In this document: piece after piece, positions 27,442 through 38,066 of the stretch
How positions within the stretch are numbered: the first letter of the stretch is position 1
Layout: the number at the start of each line of letters is the position of its first letter
Source of the DNA: Candidatus Adamsella avium
GTDB taxonomy: Bacteria > Cyanobacteriota > Vampirovibrionia > Gastranaerophilales > CAJFVJ01
Direction: 5' to 3'
Length of the DNA stretch: 64,000 bases
Assembly: GCA_904420445.1 (NCBI GenBank)
Contig: CAJFVJ010000003.1
Coordinates: 677,998 to 741,997, forward strand
Notes under the pieces: generated by a model
Database searches by the model: none
Told to the model about the DNA's origin: nothing
What the model saw: only the letters and a program-made list of their open reading frames with translations
Made by a program: the position numbers and the translations under genes

Positions 27442-28602
27442 ATGAAAATACATGAATATCAGGCAAAACAACTCTTCAGACAGTATGGAATAAAAACCCC
27501 GGAAGGCATTCTCGCCTCATCTATTGAGGAAGCTCTCAAAGCCTCCGAACAAACAAATTTTCCATGTGTTATAAAAGCTCAGGTTCACTCAGGAGCCAGA
27601 GGAAAAGCCGGCGGCATAAAACTCGCTCATAATCCCGATGAGCTAAAGGCTTACTCTTCTCAAATTATCGGCATGGAGTTGAAGAGTATTCAAACAGGAG
27701 CAGAATCGAAAAAAGTAAGAAAAGTGCTTATAGAACAGGGAATTGATATATCAAAAGAATTGTACCTCAGCATTACCCTCGACCGTGCCTCAGAAACAGC
27801 AGTCATAATAGCAAGCATGGAAGGCGGAATGGATATCGAAAAAGTAGCCGCAGAAGCCCCTGAAAAAATAATCAAAGAACACATCAATCCTGTCTTTGGC
27901 GTTCAGGATTATAACCTCAAAAACATAGCATATGCACTTGATGTTGAAAACAAAAAAGACTTCTGCATACTCTTAAAGAACTTATACAAATTATTCATCG
28001 ATAAAGACTGCTCTCTCGTTGAAATCAACCCTCTTGTCATAACAAAACAAAATGAACTCATTGCTCTTGATGCAAAAATAAACTTCGATGACAATGCACT
28101 TTTTAGACATCCTGATATTGTCGAAATGCGTGACCCTGACGAAGAAAATCCTCTCGAAGTCGAAGCATCAAAATACAGTCTGAACTATATCAAACTAGAT
28201 GGCACAATAGGGTGTATGGTCAACGGTGCAGGACTAGCCATGACAACAATGGATATTATCAAACTTGCAGGATTTGAGCCTGCAAATTTCCTTGATGTCG
28301 GAGGCGGGGCAAGTTCTGAAAATATTGAAAACGCTTTCAAGCTTCTGCTCAAAGATAAAAATGTTAAAGCTGTTTTTATCAACATCTTTGGAGGCATCCT
28401 CAGATGCGACGTGCTTGCCGAAGGTATAAAACATGCTATATCAAAACTTGATATAACTATACCGATAATTGTCAGAATGGAAGGTACAAACAAAGAACAG
28501 GGTGCAGAAATTCTTAAAACATCAGGTCTGAAGTTTAGTGTTGCAAACAATCTGAACGAAGCAATAAGCCTGTTGGAAACACTTAAAACAACAGTTCACT
28601 AA
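27442..28602 (+). CDS. sucC: Succinyl-CoA synthetase (ADP-forming) beta subunit
   Basis: SucC and SucD interconvert succinyl-CoA and succinate with substrate-level ATP formation. The 386-residue sequence begins [12 protein letters not shown], contains the ATP-grasp [14 protein letters not shown] block and the C-terminal [14 protein letters not shown] and [13 protein letters not shown] segments, all typical. In an apparently fermentative lineage it may work in a partial cycle. It leads a co-directional sucC-sucD-ispG operon. Confidence 0.97.
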   Translation: MKIHEYQAKQLFRQYGIKTPEGILASSIEEALKASEQTNFPCVIKAQVHSGARGKAGGIKLAHNPDELKAYSSQIIGMELKSIQTGAESKKVRKVLIEQGIDISKELYLSITLDRASETAVIIASMEGGMDIEKVAAEAPEKIIKEHINPVFGVQDYNLKNIAYALDVENKKDFCILLKNLYKLFIDKDCSLVEINPLVITKQNELIALDAKINFDDNALFRHPDIVEMRDPDEENPLEVEASKYSLNYIKLDGTIGCMVNGAGLAMTTMDIIKLAGFEPANFLDVGGGASSENIENAFKLLLKDKNVKAVFINIFGGILRCDVLAEGIKHAISKLDITIPIIVRMEGTNKEQGAEILKTSGLKFSVANNLNEAISLLETLKTTVH

Positions 28603-28628
28603 AGTTTATTTTTAAAGGAAAAACAAAT

Positions 28629-29498
28629 ATGACAATTTTTTTGAATAAAAATACAAAAATAATAGTGCAGGGCATCACAGGTAAAGAAGGTTCTTTCCAC
28701 ACCGAAAAATGCCTAGAGTACGGAACAAAAATAGTCGGAGGAGTTACCCCGGGGAAAGAAGGAATGACAATATTAAACCTTCCTGTTTTCAACACCGTAA
28801 AAAATGCTGTACAAGCTCTGAACCCTGATGCCTCTCTCATTTTTGTACCTCCAAAATTTGCAAAAGATGCCGTCATGGAGGCGGCAGACGCAGGCATAAA
28901 ACTGATTGTCTGTATAACCGAAGGCATACCGGTTCTTGATATGCTCAGCGCAAAAAAATATGTAAAAGAAAAAGGAGCAAGACTCATAGGACCTAATTGC
29001 CCGGGGATTATCTCCCCTGAAGAAGCAAAAATGGGCATTATGCCCGGGCATATCCACAAGAAAGGTCCTGTAGGGATTATTTCTAGAAGCGGAACCCTTA
29101 CTTATGAAGCTGTATACCAGCTTACGCAACTTGGAATAGGACAATCCACCTGCGTTGGCATAGGCGGAGATCCAATAATCGGAACAACCTTCATAGACTG
29201 CCTCGCTGCATTTGAACAAGATCCTGAAACAAAAGCTATCTGCATGGTCGGAGAAATCGGCGGTTCTGCAGAAGAAGAAGCTGCCGAGTTTATCAGACAA
29301 AATGTATCAAAACCCGTCGTAAGCTTTATTGCAGGCATGTCTGCTCCCCCTGGAAAAAGGATGGGGCATGCGGGCGCTATCATATCAGGAGGAAAAGGAA
29401 CAGCTCAAAGCAAAACAGCTGTACTCGAAAAATGCGGTATTACGGTTTGCAAAAATCCGGCAGAATTAGGTATAACAATAAAAAGTGTGATGAAATGA
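28629..29498 (+). CDS. sucD: Succinyl-CoA synthetase alpha subunit
   Basis: SucD carries the phosphorylated active-site His and binds CoA. The 289-residue sequence has [14 protein letters not shown], the CoA-binding [28 protein letters not shown], and the catalytic MGHAGAI with its His. AAAGGA precedes the ATG. The stop codon overlaps the ispG start. Confidence 0.98.
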   Translation: MTIFLNKNTKIIVQGITGKEGSFHTEKCLEYGTKIVGGVTPGKEGMTILNLPVFNTVKNAVQALNPDASLIFVPPKFAKDAVMEAADAGIKLIVCITEGIPVLDMLSAKKYVKEKGARLIGPNCPGIISPEEAKMGIMPGHIHKKGPVGIISRSGTLTYEAVYQLTQLGIGQSTCVGIGGDPIIGTTFIDCLAAFEQDPETKAICMVGEIGGSAEEEAAEFIRQNVSKPVVSFIAGMSAPPGKRMGHAGAIISGGKGTAQSKTAVLEKCGITVCKNPAELGITIKSVMK

Positions 29499-30541
29499 TT
29501 AAAAGAAAAAAAACAAAACAAATTTTTGTAGGCAGCGTACCAATAGGCGGTAATGCTCCAATAGCAGTTCAGTCCATGTGCAACACCCCGACATGGGATG
29601 TAAAAAAAACGGTAAATCAGATAAAAGAACTGGAAGCTGCAGGCTGCGAAATAATCAGAGTAGCCGTACCCGATAAAAAATCAGCAGACGCACTGAAAGA
29701 GATAAAACAAAACATCTCAATTCCTCTCATTGCAGATATCCACTTTGACTACCGTCTTGCTCTCGCTTCAATCGAAAACGGAGTGGACGCCCTGCGCATA
29801 AACCCGGGAAACATCGGAAAAGAGGACTTTATCAGACAGGTTGTTGAAGCAGCCAGAAAAAAACATATCCCGATAAGAATAGGTGTCAACTCGGGCTCTC
29901 TTGAAAAAGAATTTTCTCACCTCGAAAAAGTTGACGCCATGGTCGCAAGCGCTATGAAAAATGTCGAAATTCTTGAAAAGTACGACTTCGATATGATAAA
30001 AATATCCCTCAAAGCAAGCGATGTACTGACAACCATAGAAGCCTACGAGAAAATATCAGAAAAAACAGACTACCCTCTCCACGTCGGCATAACAGAAGCA
30101 GGCACCTTGAAATCAGGTTTAATAAAATCTTCAATAGGCATAGGGGCTATCCTCCTCAAAGGCATAGGAGATACAATCAGAGTTTCTCTGACAGCCCAAC
30201 CGAAAGAAGAAGTCTTTGCCGCCTATGAACTTTTGAAATCTCTGAAACTCAGAAACAGAGGGGTAAACCTTATCAGCTGTCCGACCTGCGGAAGAACCAA
30301 AATAAACCTGATAGAACTGGCGCATAAAGTGGAAGAAATTGTTGCTCCCATAAACAAACCGCTTACTATAGCAGTAATGGGCTGTCCCGTGAACGGACCG
30401 GGCGAAGCAAAAGGAGCAGACATCGGAATAGCTGGCGGCATAGGAGAAGGATATATCTTCAAAAAAGGCGAAATAATCAAAAAAGTCCCCGAACAACAGC
30501 TCTTGGATGAATTCAAAAAAGAACTCAACTCAATGATTTAG
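29495..30541 (+). CDS. ispG: 4-hydroxy-3-methylbut-2-enyl diphosphate synthase
   Basis: IspG (GcpE) reduces methylerythritol cyclodiphosphate to HMBPP in the MEP isoprenoid pathway, using a [4Fe-4S] cluster. The 348-residue sequence shows [13 protein letters not shown], the TIM-barrel core and the C-terminal cluster ligands in SCPTCGR and [18 protein letters not shown] place the start at ATG 29495, which overlaps the sucD TGA as ATGA; the longer frame would extend far into sucD. It is the compact bacterial form without the plant-type insertion. Confidence 0.96.
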   Translation: MIKRKKTKQIFVGSVPIGGNAPIAVQSMCNTPTWDVKKTVNQIKELEAAGCEIIRVAVPDKKSADALKEIKQNISIPLIADIHFDYRLALASIENGVDALRINPGNIGKEDFIRQVVEAARKKHIPIRIGVNSGSLEKEFSHLEKVDAMVASAMKNVEILEKYDFDMIKISLKASDVLTTIEAYEKISEKTDYPLHVGITEAGTLKSGLIKSSIGIGAILLKGIGDTIRVSLTAQPKEEVFAAYELLKSLKLRNRGVNLISCPTCGRTKINLIELAHKVEEIVAPINKPLTIAVMGCPVNGPGEAKGADIGIAGGIGEGYIFKKGEIIKKVPEQQLLDEFKKELNSMI

Positions 30542-30597
30542 GTGACTTATTTCAAAAAAGCTGGCTTTTCTTGCCCATAAAACTTAAGATAAATAGT

Positions 30598-31479
30598 ATG
30601 AAACTACAAAAGTGTTTACTGCTTGTAATATGCGCCTTATTAAATACTTCCTGCACATTGAGTACAGGAGATTTTGACTGGAAAAATATCTATTCCTTTG
30701 ACTTTGGAAATCTGAAATTCGCTCAGACGACAGCCCGTGATATGACAAAAGAATGTCCGAAATTTGTTCCTGTGAATACTCAAACCGACTATTTCCTAAT
30801 GTCATCAAACCCCCAGAAAAATTTCTCAGCAATAAGAGCCGGATTCAGTACAGATACATCAACTCTTGAGTGGATTGAATTCATTCTTAAAGAAGAAAAA
30901 TCTCTTGACGACTTTATCAGTATCTATGGAAATCCCATAAGTATTGATACAACTTATGATACAAATGTGGACTACTACGAGTTTGAAAACTTCAAACTCT
31001 GCACCGATAAAGGCGGAAACAAAGTCTACAGCATGGTGTTTTATTCTACACCCGAAATACCTGAAAAAATCCAAAACATCTACAAACTGCTTCCAACATT
31101 GAATAACCTGAATATATCACCGAACCTCCGCCCCGGTGCGACACTTGAAACAGAATTCACAAACACTTTCCCGAATATAATCGCAGATAAAGTTCATGGA
31201 GAAACAAGAGTCTATACCCTCGGAGAAAACCTCGCCAAACACTACAAAAAAGTCGAGCTGATTTTTGGTAACGGAATATTGAGTTTTATAAACCTCGTTC
31301 CTAAAGATATGCAACTGACTTCCATAACCGAAATTTACGGACAACCAAAGGTTATAGACCATACTCCCCCTCTGAAATTTTACGAATACGCAAACTTCAT
31401 AGTTACACTTGACGAAAAAAATAATATAATAAGTATAGGGATTTTTGATTCTTGGGCAAATTATGCAACAAATAAATGA
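30598..31479 (+). CDS. Putative exported lipoprotein of unknown function
   Basis: From ATG 30598 the 293-residue product begins with Lys residues, a hydrophobic core (CLLLVICALL) and NTSC, a lipobox-like site with an unusual Asn at -3. The mature part has two similar halves, each with a YGNPISIDTTYD / YGQPKVIDHTPP motif followed by a YEFENF / YEYANF segment, suggesting an internal duplication. No known domain is recognised. The in-frame TTG nine codons earlier gives a worse signal peptide and is rejected. Confidence 0.65.
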   Translation: MKLQKCLLLVICALLNTSCTLSTGDFDWKNIYSFDFGNLKFAQTTARDMTKECPKFVPVNTQTDYFLMSSNPQKNFSAIRAGFSTDTSTLEWIEFILKEEKSLDDFISIYGNPISIDTTYDTNVDYYEFENFKLCTDKGGNKVYSMVFYSTPEIPEKIQNIYKLLPTLNNLNISPNLRPGATLETEFTNTFPNIIADKVHGETRVYTLGENLAKHYKKVELIFGNGILSFINLVPKDMQLTSITEIYGQPKVIDHTPPLKFYEYANFIVTLDEKNNIISIGIFDSWANYATNK

Positions 31480-31527
31480 TGTTAAAACCATAAATTGATT
31501 TTAAAATTAAACAAAAAGGATATAACT

Positions 31528-31935
31528 ATGAACATGAAAACAAAATTGATGATTTCGCTGATGACGGTTCTCACTGTTTCAACAATTGCGCAGGCAGCTG
31601 TTTCAAGATCAGAAATAAGCTCCGGTGAATTTTTGATAAACAATGGCTTTTCTCAAGAAACAGCAAGACTTGTAGAAATTAAAAATAAAAAATACCATGA
31701 TATGACTCCTGCAAGTGACAGCAAGTTTATTAACACAATGTGGAAAATAGACAGATACTTTGACCCGATGTATGATGACCCGACATTCGGCATTACTCAA
31801 AATATCAAATTTGATAACAATGAGCTCAAAGAGTTCCCGGGTTATGAAAGACGTCGAGCCAAAAAGAAAATGAAACAACAACAAAAACAACTCGAAGAAC
31901 AAATGAAAAACGAGGGAACAACAGAATCTCTTTAA
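31528..31935 (+). CDS. Small exported protein with basic, Gln-rich tail
   Basis: ATG 31528 has AAGGA correctly placed upstream and starts a clear signal peptide ending in IAQA. The mature region is about 110 residues, with a short aromatic/Asp segment (YFDPMYDDPTFGIT) and a helical tail of Lys, Gln and Glu. The family is unknown. Its stop overlaps the convergent nuoN stop by four bases. Confidence 0.65.
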   Translation: MNMKTKLMISLMTVLTVSTIAQAAVSRSEISSGEFLINNGFSQETARLVEIKNKKYHDMTPASDSKFINTMWKIDRYFDPMYDDPTFGITQNIKFDNNELKEFPGYERRRAKKKMKQQQKQLEEQMKNEGTTESL

Positions 31936-33389
31936 TAATTCTCTGATGTCACTATTCCTGACATATATTCCATCGAGATTTTCTGTGAGTATTCAATAAA
32001 CCAAAACGAAAAAAATCCTGAAAACACGATAAAGATTGCGGCAAATAAAGTCGCAATCTTTATTTTTATCCCGTTTTTCTGTGATAACTGATTATAACCT
32101 GGCAAAACAATCTGTCTTACCAGCGAAAAATAATAATAAAAACTCAAAAATACATTTATCAAAATAATAAATAAAAACGGCAGCAGCACAAATCCAGCAA
32201 ATGCTACAGACTGAAAGATATAAAACTTGCTGAAAAATCCTATGCTGAAAGGTAAACCGGAAAGAGCCAAAACAGAAATTATCAAACATACAGAGGCAAA
32301 AGGCTTGCTATAAACAGCGCCTCTAACACTATCAAAAGTCACATCTCTCTCTTCTGACAACAACCCGATACCGCCCCACGCACAAAAGTTCATAAATATA
32401 TACGCAATCAAATAAAATAACGCCGCAGATATGCTCAACGCCGACCCGAGAGATATCACACAGAGAACATACCCGCCCTGTGCAATAGAGCTGTATGCCA
32501 TCAAGTTTCTCAAATTTTTCTCCCTAAAAGCAAGCAAGTTGCCAACAAACATTGTCAATACGGCGATAATTGCCACAAACGGATAAATAATCCACACATT
32601 ATTAAACACAACACTCAACAGTCTTATCAACAACCCGAAAGCTGCAACCTTAGGAACTACGGATAAAAAAGCAGCAACAGGGAAAGATGTCCCTCTATAA
32701 ACATCTGATGCCCAATTATAAAAAGGAACAGCCGCCAGCTTGAAACATAACCCGCTTATAACAAACACTCCTCCCAACACTGCTATATAATTACCGGCAT
32801 CAAGCTTCTGCGCTACAGCCTCAAACTGAAATGACCCGCTTAATCCATACAAAAGCGAAATCCCGTACAACACCACACATGACGCAACAGAACCGACCAC
32901 AAAATACTTCATCATCGCTTCAACAGAAAATCTGTCATCTTTCGAAAAACCGCACAGCAAATAACTCGATATCCCTAGCAGCTCAAGAGCAACGGTCATC
33001 ATCACAAAATTATCGGAACAACTCAACAACATACCGCCCAAAATTGCCGACAACAACAAAGCATAATACTCTCCGGCATACTTCTGCAAAGACTGAACAT
33101 ACCTCTCTGATAATAAAACAGCAAAAATTCCCCCGGCAAGAATCATCTGCTTGAACAAAAAACTGAGAGAACAAACAGCTGTCATTCCGCTAAAAATATA
33201 GTTGCTGAATGAAAAATCAGGAGATAATGTAGCCAGAAATGCAGCCAGCAAAACAACTATATTGAATATAAAAAGAAACTTCTTATTCAAACTCCTGCTC
33301 AAAATACAAAAAATAAACACACATAAAAACCCTGCACTGACAATCACCTCGGGTAATATTGTATTTTTTATGTCAAAAAACAATTCCAT
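31932..33389 (-). CDS. nuoN: NADH-quinone oxidoreductase subunit N
   Basis: NuoN is one of the three antiporter-like proton-pumping subunits of complex I. The 485-residue protein is predicted to have about 14 membrane helices and shows the family features ELLGISSYLLCGF, the Lys in FKLAAVPFYNWASDVY and the broken-helix Pro motif. It is the last gene of the nuo operon, nine bases after nuoM. Confidence 0.95.
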   Translation of the reverse strand: MELFFDIKNTILPEVIVSAGFLCVFIFCILSRSLNKKFLFIFNIVVLLAAFLATLSPDFSFSNYIFSGMTAVCSLSFLFKQMILAGGIFAVLLSERYVQSLQKYAGEYYALLLSAILGGMLLSCSDNFVMMTVALELLGISSYLLCGFSKDDRFSVEAMMKYFVVGSVASCVVLYGISLLYGLSGSFQFEAVAQKLDAGNYIAVLGGVFVISGLCFKLAAVPFYNWASDVYRGTSFPVAAFLSVVPKVAAFGLLIRLLSVVFNNVWIIYPFVAIIAVLTMFVGNLLAFREKNLRNLMAYSSIAQGGYVLCVISLGSALSISAALFYLIAYIFMNFCAWGGIGLLSEERDVTFDSVRGAVYSKPFASVCLIISVLALSGLPFSIGFFSKFYIFQSVAFAGFVLLPFLFIILINVFLSFYYYFSLVRQIVLPGYNQLSQKNGIKIKIATLFAAIFIVFSGFFSFWFIEYSQKISMEYMSGIVTSENY

Positions 33390-33397
33390 AACAACTC

Positions 33398-34882
33398 CTA
33401 AATACTAAAAAAATTCTCAATCATAGGCGCAAAAATTTTCATAATTGACACGGGGTAAACACCGATTAAAACAATCACAAAAACTATCGAAATCATCACA
33501 ACAGCCTCATGAACATGCATTCTTTCAATTTTTTTAAATCTCTCAAACAAAACTCCGCCGAAAACACCTCTCACCATATTCAACATATAAACAGGAGTCA
33601 AAATAACACCTATCATAGCGGCAAATACAAAATGCCTTACCGGCTCATTCCCTGAAATAAATGCCCCGAAAAACGACATAATCTCCCCGGGAAAACCTGA
33701 TAATAAAGGTACTCCTATAGAGGCAAAAACAACAACCAGCGTCAAATAATATACTCCCGGCAGCACTTTTCCCAAGCCTCCGAGAAGACTTATATCCCTT
33801 GTATGAGTCCGAAGATAAATCATTCCTATCACCATAAATAATCCCGCACTGATTAACCCGTGCGACACCATCTGGAATACAGCACCGCACATACCAACGG
33901 CATTCAACGCCCCAAGTCCGACAAGAAATATCCCCATATGTGCAATACTGCTGTAAGCTACCTGCCTCTTTATATCGCTCTGGACAAATGCCACACATGA
34001 AGCATAAACTATATTAATTATTCCTAAAACAAATACTGCAAATGAAAATTTCACAAATATATCAGGAAAAAAGAACAAATTTACACGAATAAGACCATAT
34101 CCCCCTAACTTCAACAATACTCCGGCAAGCATCATGCTGACAGGAGCAGAGGCATCGACATGCGCCGATGGTAGCCAGCTGTGCAGAGGGACAACAGGCA
34201 GCTTTACTCCAAAGGCAATAAAAAATCCTACAAAAGCCAAATATTTCAACACCTCGGGATAATCATTATACAACCCTATATAATCCATATCCATCGTAAG
34301 CATGCCTGTTTGTACATAATGGCAGTAATATAACCCAAGAATAGACATAAGCATAAATATACTTCCGCCAAAAGTGTACAACAAAAACTTCATAGCAGAA
34401 GCCTCTTTCTTTCCGCTTCCCCAGATAGATATCAAAAAATACATCGGAACAAGCTCAAGTTCCCAAAACATAAAAAACAAAAACATATCATGAGCAAAAA
34501 ACACCCCTAATACAGCAGCCTGCAAAAGAAAAACCATCGAATAATAAAATCTCTGATGCTCTTTTATATGATGCTTGCTCGCTACAATCGCCATCAAAAA
34601 CACAAATGATGTCAAAACGGCACAAATCAAAGATATCCCATCAAGAGATAAAGAAAAACTTATCCCCAACGGCTCTATCCAACGATAAACCTCTCTGAGT
34701 GCTGACTCTGGCGAAAACGGATTGTACATCGCCAAAAACAACAACATATAAATAAAATGTATACTGGCACTAATCTGTGCAAAACACCTTATCTTGCGTA
34801 CCGTATTGAAAAACGGCAAAAACAACATCACTGATGAAATCAGAGGCAGCAAAATTAATGCACTTAAAGACAAAATTTTCAT
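33398..34882 (-). CDS. nuoM: NADH-quinone oxidoreductase subunit M
   Basis: NuoM is an antiporter-like proton channel. The start is placed at ATG 34882 (494 residues), with GAGGAGAGGTG upstream; the longer frame would begin inside nuoL. Motifs include the key Glu in FWELELVPMYFLI and the Lys region VKLPVVPLHSWLPSAHVDASAPVSMML. It overlaps nothing and follows nuoL by 16 bases. Confidence 0.96.
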   Translation of the reverse strand: MKILSLSALILLPLISSVMLFLPFFNTVRKIRCFAQISASIHFIYMLLFLAMYNPFSPESALREVYRWIEPLGISFSLSLDGISLICAVLTSFVFLMAIVASKHHIKEHQRFYYSMVFLLQAAVLGVFFAHDMFLFFMFWELELVPMYFLISIWGSGKKEASAMKFLLYTFGGSIFMLMSILGLYYCHYVQTGMLTMDMDYIGLYNDYPEVLKYLAFVGFFIAFGVKLPVVPLHSWLPSAHVDASAPVSMMLAGVLLKLGGYGLIRVNLFFFPDIFVKFSFAVFVLGIINIVYASCVAFVQSDIKRQVAYSSIAHMGIFLVGLGALNAVGMCGAVFQMVSHGLISAGLFMVIGMIYLRTHTRDISLLGGLGKVLPGVYYLTLVVVFASIGVPLLSGFPGEIMSFFGAFISGNEPVRHFVFAAMIGVILTPVYMLNMVRGVFGGVLFERFKKIERMHVHEAVVMISIVFVIVLIGVYPVSIMKIFAPMIENFFSI

Positions 34883-34898
34883 AACAACACCTCTCCTC

Positions 34899-36785
34899 TC
34901 ATACAAACAGCTCCTTGAAACCATACAACACAATAAACAGCAAAATTAACCACCCCATCGATAAAACAACATACACCCCGATATTTTTTGAAGATAAACT
35001 CCTCAACAACAAACTGAACAAATTGACCAATAAACCGCAAATATAAACAACTCCATAAACTATATATCTGTCAACAAAATCAAATAGTTTCGATACAATA
35101 CAAAAAACTCTAGAAACTACATTCTCATAAAACCAATCAACAACAAACCTCAAATTCTCAACACGGGAAACTCTCCCCCTTCTTTTACTCAACAAATAAG
35201 CACAGAATACACCGCTTGATGATAAACAAACAGACACAACTCCAAGCCAAAAACTCAACAGATATCCCTCTCCGAAAGAATAATATATAAGCTCATCAAA
35301 ACTCTTTACCCCGAAATGTCCTCCAAACAAAAAACCAAACAACACACTCACACAAGCTAAAATACAAACAGGAAATATCATAGAACAAGGTATGGAACGT
35401 ACTTCTCCAACACTTCTATTCTCATCTCCTTCAAATACAAAGAAATAAACCCTGAATAAATAAAACGCCGTCAAAATCCCGACACCGCAAAACAAAACAC
35501 TCAACCAAACATTCCCTGATTCAACAACAGCATGAAATATACACTCCTTTGAATAAAACCCGCTGAAAAATAAGCCTGACAAAGAAATAATCCCAGCGAG
35601 AAAAGAATAAGCAACAACAGGCATCCTCTTTCTCAATCCGCCCATCTCAAAAATATCCTGCCTACCACCTAAAGCAAACACAACACACCCTGCTGCAAGA
35701 AATAATAAAGCCTTTGCAAAAGAGTGAGTAAACATATGAAATATCCCTGCACTATAAGCTCCCAACCCTATTGCAAAAAACATATACCCGAGCTGAGAAC
35801 AGGTTGAATAAGCTAGCACACGCTTCAAATCTCTTTCTAATAAGGCAAATACCCCGCATAACAATGCGGTAAATATCCCGATAAACACAACAACTCCCAT
35901 CAACAAAGAAGACGCCTCAAACAAAGGATACATCCTTGCAAGCAAAAATACACCTGCAACAACCATCGTAGCGGCATGTATCAGTGCGCTGACCGGAGTC
36001 GGCGCTTCCATCGCATCAGGCAACCAGACATAAAGAGGAAACTGCGCACTCTTCGCGCATGACGCCAGCAAAAATAATAACCCTATAATAACAACCGCCT
36101 CTCCTCCGATAACATCTTTCAAATAAAACACCGCCATATTCAAATCGGAAAAACTCAAAAAAGATAAATCAGAATTTAACCAGTAGTTGAATGTAAATAT
36201 CCCCAATGCAATCATCCCGAGCAAAAAGCCAAAATCTCCGGCACGGTTTACAATAAATGCCTTATACGCCGCTTTCGATGCGCTATTCTTCCAATACCAG
36301 AAACCAATCAGCAAATAACTGCATAACCCCACCATCTCCCAGAATATATAAGCTTGAAACAAATTAGGACTCAAAACCAATGAACACATGGAAAAATTGA
36401 ACAACGCCAGATATCCGAAAAATTTACTGTACTCTGGCTCATCTTTCATATATCCCATCGAAAAAATCTGCACAAGCAAACTCACAAAACACACCATCAC
36501 AACCATCATCACAGACAGGTTATCAACCATAAAACCAAAATCAAATGACAACGCATCAACGCTTAGCCAGCTGAAAGTTCTCTCAAACCCAACATTCTCT
36601 GAAATATAACAATAAATAAATGCAAAAGCACCGAACACTGCCCCCAAAAAACTGGAACTTAAAGTCAAATAAGCAGAAAGACGATTGTTTCTGTGCAAAA
36701 CAAACATGTTTCCTGTTGATATAATCAAAAAAACAATCAGCGAGAATAAAGGAACAAACCATATAAAATCAACAAAAAAACTCAC
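34899..36785 (-). CDS. nuoL: NADH-quinone oxidoreductase subunit L
   Basis: NuoL is the distal antiporter-like pump with the long lateral helix. The 628-residue sequence includes FFGYLALFNFSM, the FWEMVGLCSYLLIGFWY motif and the channel segment AQFPLYVWLPDAMEAPTPVSALIHAATMVVAGV. The C-terminal lateral-helix region is present. The start is GTG, overlapping the nuoK TGA as GTGA. Confidence 0.96.
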   Translation of the reverse strand: MSFFVDFIWFVPLFSLIVFLIISTGNMFVLHRNNRLSAYLTLSSSFLGAVFGAFAFIYCYISENVGFERTFSWLSVDALSFDFGFMVDNLSVMMVVMVCFVSLLVQIFSMGYMKDEPEYSKFFGYLALFNFSMCSLVLSPNLFQAYIFWEMVGLCSYLLIGFWYWKNSASKAAYKAFIVNRAGDFGFLLGMIALGIFTFNYWLNSDLSFLSFSDLNMAVFYLKDVIGGEAVVIIGLLFLLASCAKSAQFPLYVWLPDAMEAPTPVSALIHAATMVVAGVFLLARMYPLFEASSLLMGVVVFIGIFTALLCGVFALLERDLKRVLAYSTCSQLGYMFFAIGLGAYSAGIFHMFTHSFAKALLFLAAGCVVFALGGRQDIFEMGGLRKRMPVVAYSFLAGIISLSGLFFSGFYSKECIFHAVVESGNVWLSVLFCGVGILTAFYLFRVYFFVFEGDENRSVGEVRSIPCSMIFPVCILACVSVLFGFLFGGHFGVKSFDELIYYSFGEGYLLSFWLGVVSVCLSSSGVFCAYLLSKRRGRVSRVENLRFVVDWFYENVVSRVFCIVSKLFDFVDRYIVYGVVYICGLLVNLFSLLLRSLSSKNIGVYVVLSMGWLILLFIVLYGFKELFV

Positions 36786-37105
36786 TGTTGCTTATCCTCC
36801 AAAACATTCTGACTGTTCACATCTATATTCTCCGCATGCCTGCTCAATGCAGCCACAATAACCAATCCAATCGCCATTTCACACACTGATATTGCCATCA
36901 CAAATAATATAAACACCTGCCCGTTCAACACCATCCCGTCACAAAAATAAGCAAACGCAGCCAGATTAATATTCACTGCATTCAACATAAGCTCTATGCC
37001 CATAAAAATCCTCAAAAGATTCCTTGACACCATCACACAACACAAACCTATGCAGAATAGCAGTATCGATAAAACAATATAATGAACCAAGCTTACATCA
37101 AACAT
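36782..37105 (-). CDS. nuoK: NADH-quinone oxidoreductase subunit K
   Basis: NuoK is a three-helix membrane subunit. The 107-residue sequence contains GIELMLNAVNINLAAFA with the conserved Glu, and the second Glu in AISVCEMAIGLVIV. It is tightly packed between nuoJ and nuoL. Confidence 0.96.
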   Translation of the reverse strand: MFDVSLVHYIVLSILLFCIGLCCVMVSRNLLRIFMGIELMLNAVNINLAAFAYFCDGMVLNGQVFILFVMAISVCEMAIGLVIVAALSRHAENIDVNSQNVLEDKQQ

Positions 37106-37107
37106 AT

Positions 37108-37629
37108 CTATCTCCCCTCTTTGCCTGCTATAACTGCCGCACCCAAAAGAACTATAAGCAAAATCAGAGATAACACCTCAAACGGCAAAATATAAGAAGA
37201 AAATAACTCTGATGCGGTCTTAAACGTCGATGAAAAAGCTTCAGGCGGAATATTCTTCCTTAAAACTGCTGGAAATCCTCTTCCTCCATCGCTCATAGCA
37301 AAGAACAAAATCACCAAAATTCCAAAACAACACATCACTCCAATCAATGAGCGCCAGGAAAAAGACACACCAAAAACTCTGTCGTCTTTTTTTGAAACCA
37401 GCATAATAGCAAAAGCCATAAGAATCGCAACTGATACACCATACAAAATTATCTGCGACGCTCCTGCAAAATCAGCACCTAACGAAAAAAATATTCCGCT
37501 GACACCGAGAAAACACACCATCATGCACACCAGAGATAAAGACATCGACCTTGCCGCAACAACCCCTAAAGCTGATATGAGAATTAAACAAAACAAAAAA
37601 GCAAAAATCAAAAAACTCAAAACTCCCAT
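37108..37629 (-). CDS. nuoJ: NADH-quinone oxidoreductase subunit J
   Basis: NuoJ has five predicted membrane helices; the third includes ILYGVSVAILMAFAIML, with the conserved GASQIILYGVSVAI-type motif forming the pi-bulge helix that gates proton pumping. At 173 residues its length is standard. Confidence 0.94.
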   Translation of the reverse strand: MGVLSFLIFAFLFCLILISALGVVAARSMSLSLVCMMVCFLGVSGIFFSLGADFAGASQIILYGVSVAILMAFAIMLVSKKDDRVFGVSFSWRSLIGVMCCFGILVILFFAMSDGGRGFPAVLRKNIPPEAFSSTFKTASELFSSYILPFEVLSLILLIVLLGAAVIAGKEGR

Positions 37630-37631
37630 AT

Positions 37632-38060
37632 CTACCCCTCTTCCTCTTCAAATCTTGACATCTCATCAATTCCTCTTATGAAAACGGTCTTATCGCTATC
37701 AGCCATCTCATACTCTGATGTCATCTTCAAAACACCCTTCGGACAAACAAAAACACAATTCCCGCATAAAATACACTTCCCCTTGTCTATCTCAAATTTG
37801 TTTATGATAACGCCGCCATTGATTTTCTCTGACTCAATCTTTATTGCATCAATACAAGGACAAACTCTTATACAGCTGCGGCAGCCTACACACTCGATTT
37901 CCCCGTTTTTATCAACATTTATTGCTAAACACCCGCGCAACCTGCTGCCAAATTTATCTCTCTCCTCAGGATACTGCACAGTCGTCGCAGCACGAAACAG
38001 ATGACACGCAACCATCTTCATCCCTTCAACTAAAGCAAATATTCCCTTGAAAAATCTCAT
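37632..38060 (-). CDS. nuoI: NADH-quinone oxidoreductase subunit I
   Basis: NuoI carries the two [4Fe-4S] clusters N6a and N6b that pass electrons to NuoB. Both motifs are intact: CVGCRSCIRVCP and CILCGNCVFVCP. From ATG 38060 the protein has 142 residues; the in-frame TTG two codons earlier abuts the nuoH stop and is less likely. Confidence 0.95.
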   Translation of the reverse strand: MRFFKGIFALVEGMKMVACHLFRAATTVQYPEERDKFGSRLRGCLAINVDKNGEIECVGCRSCIRVCPCIDAIKIESEKINGGVIINKFEIDKGKCILCGNCVFVCPKGVLKMTSEYEMADSDKTVFIRGIDEMSRFEEEEG

Positions 38061-38066
38061 ATCCAA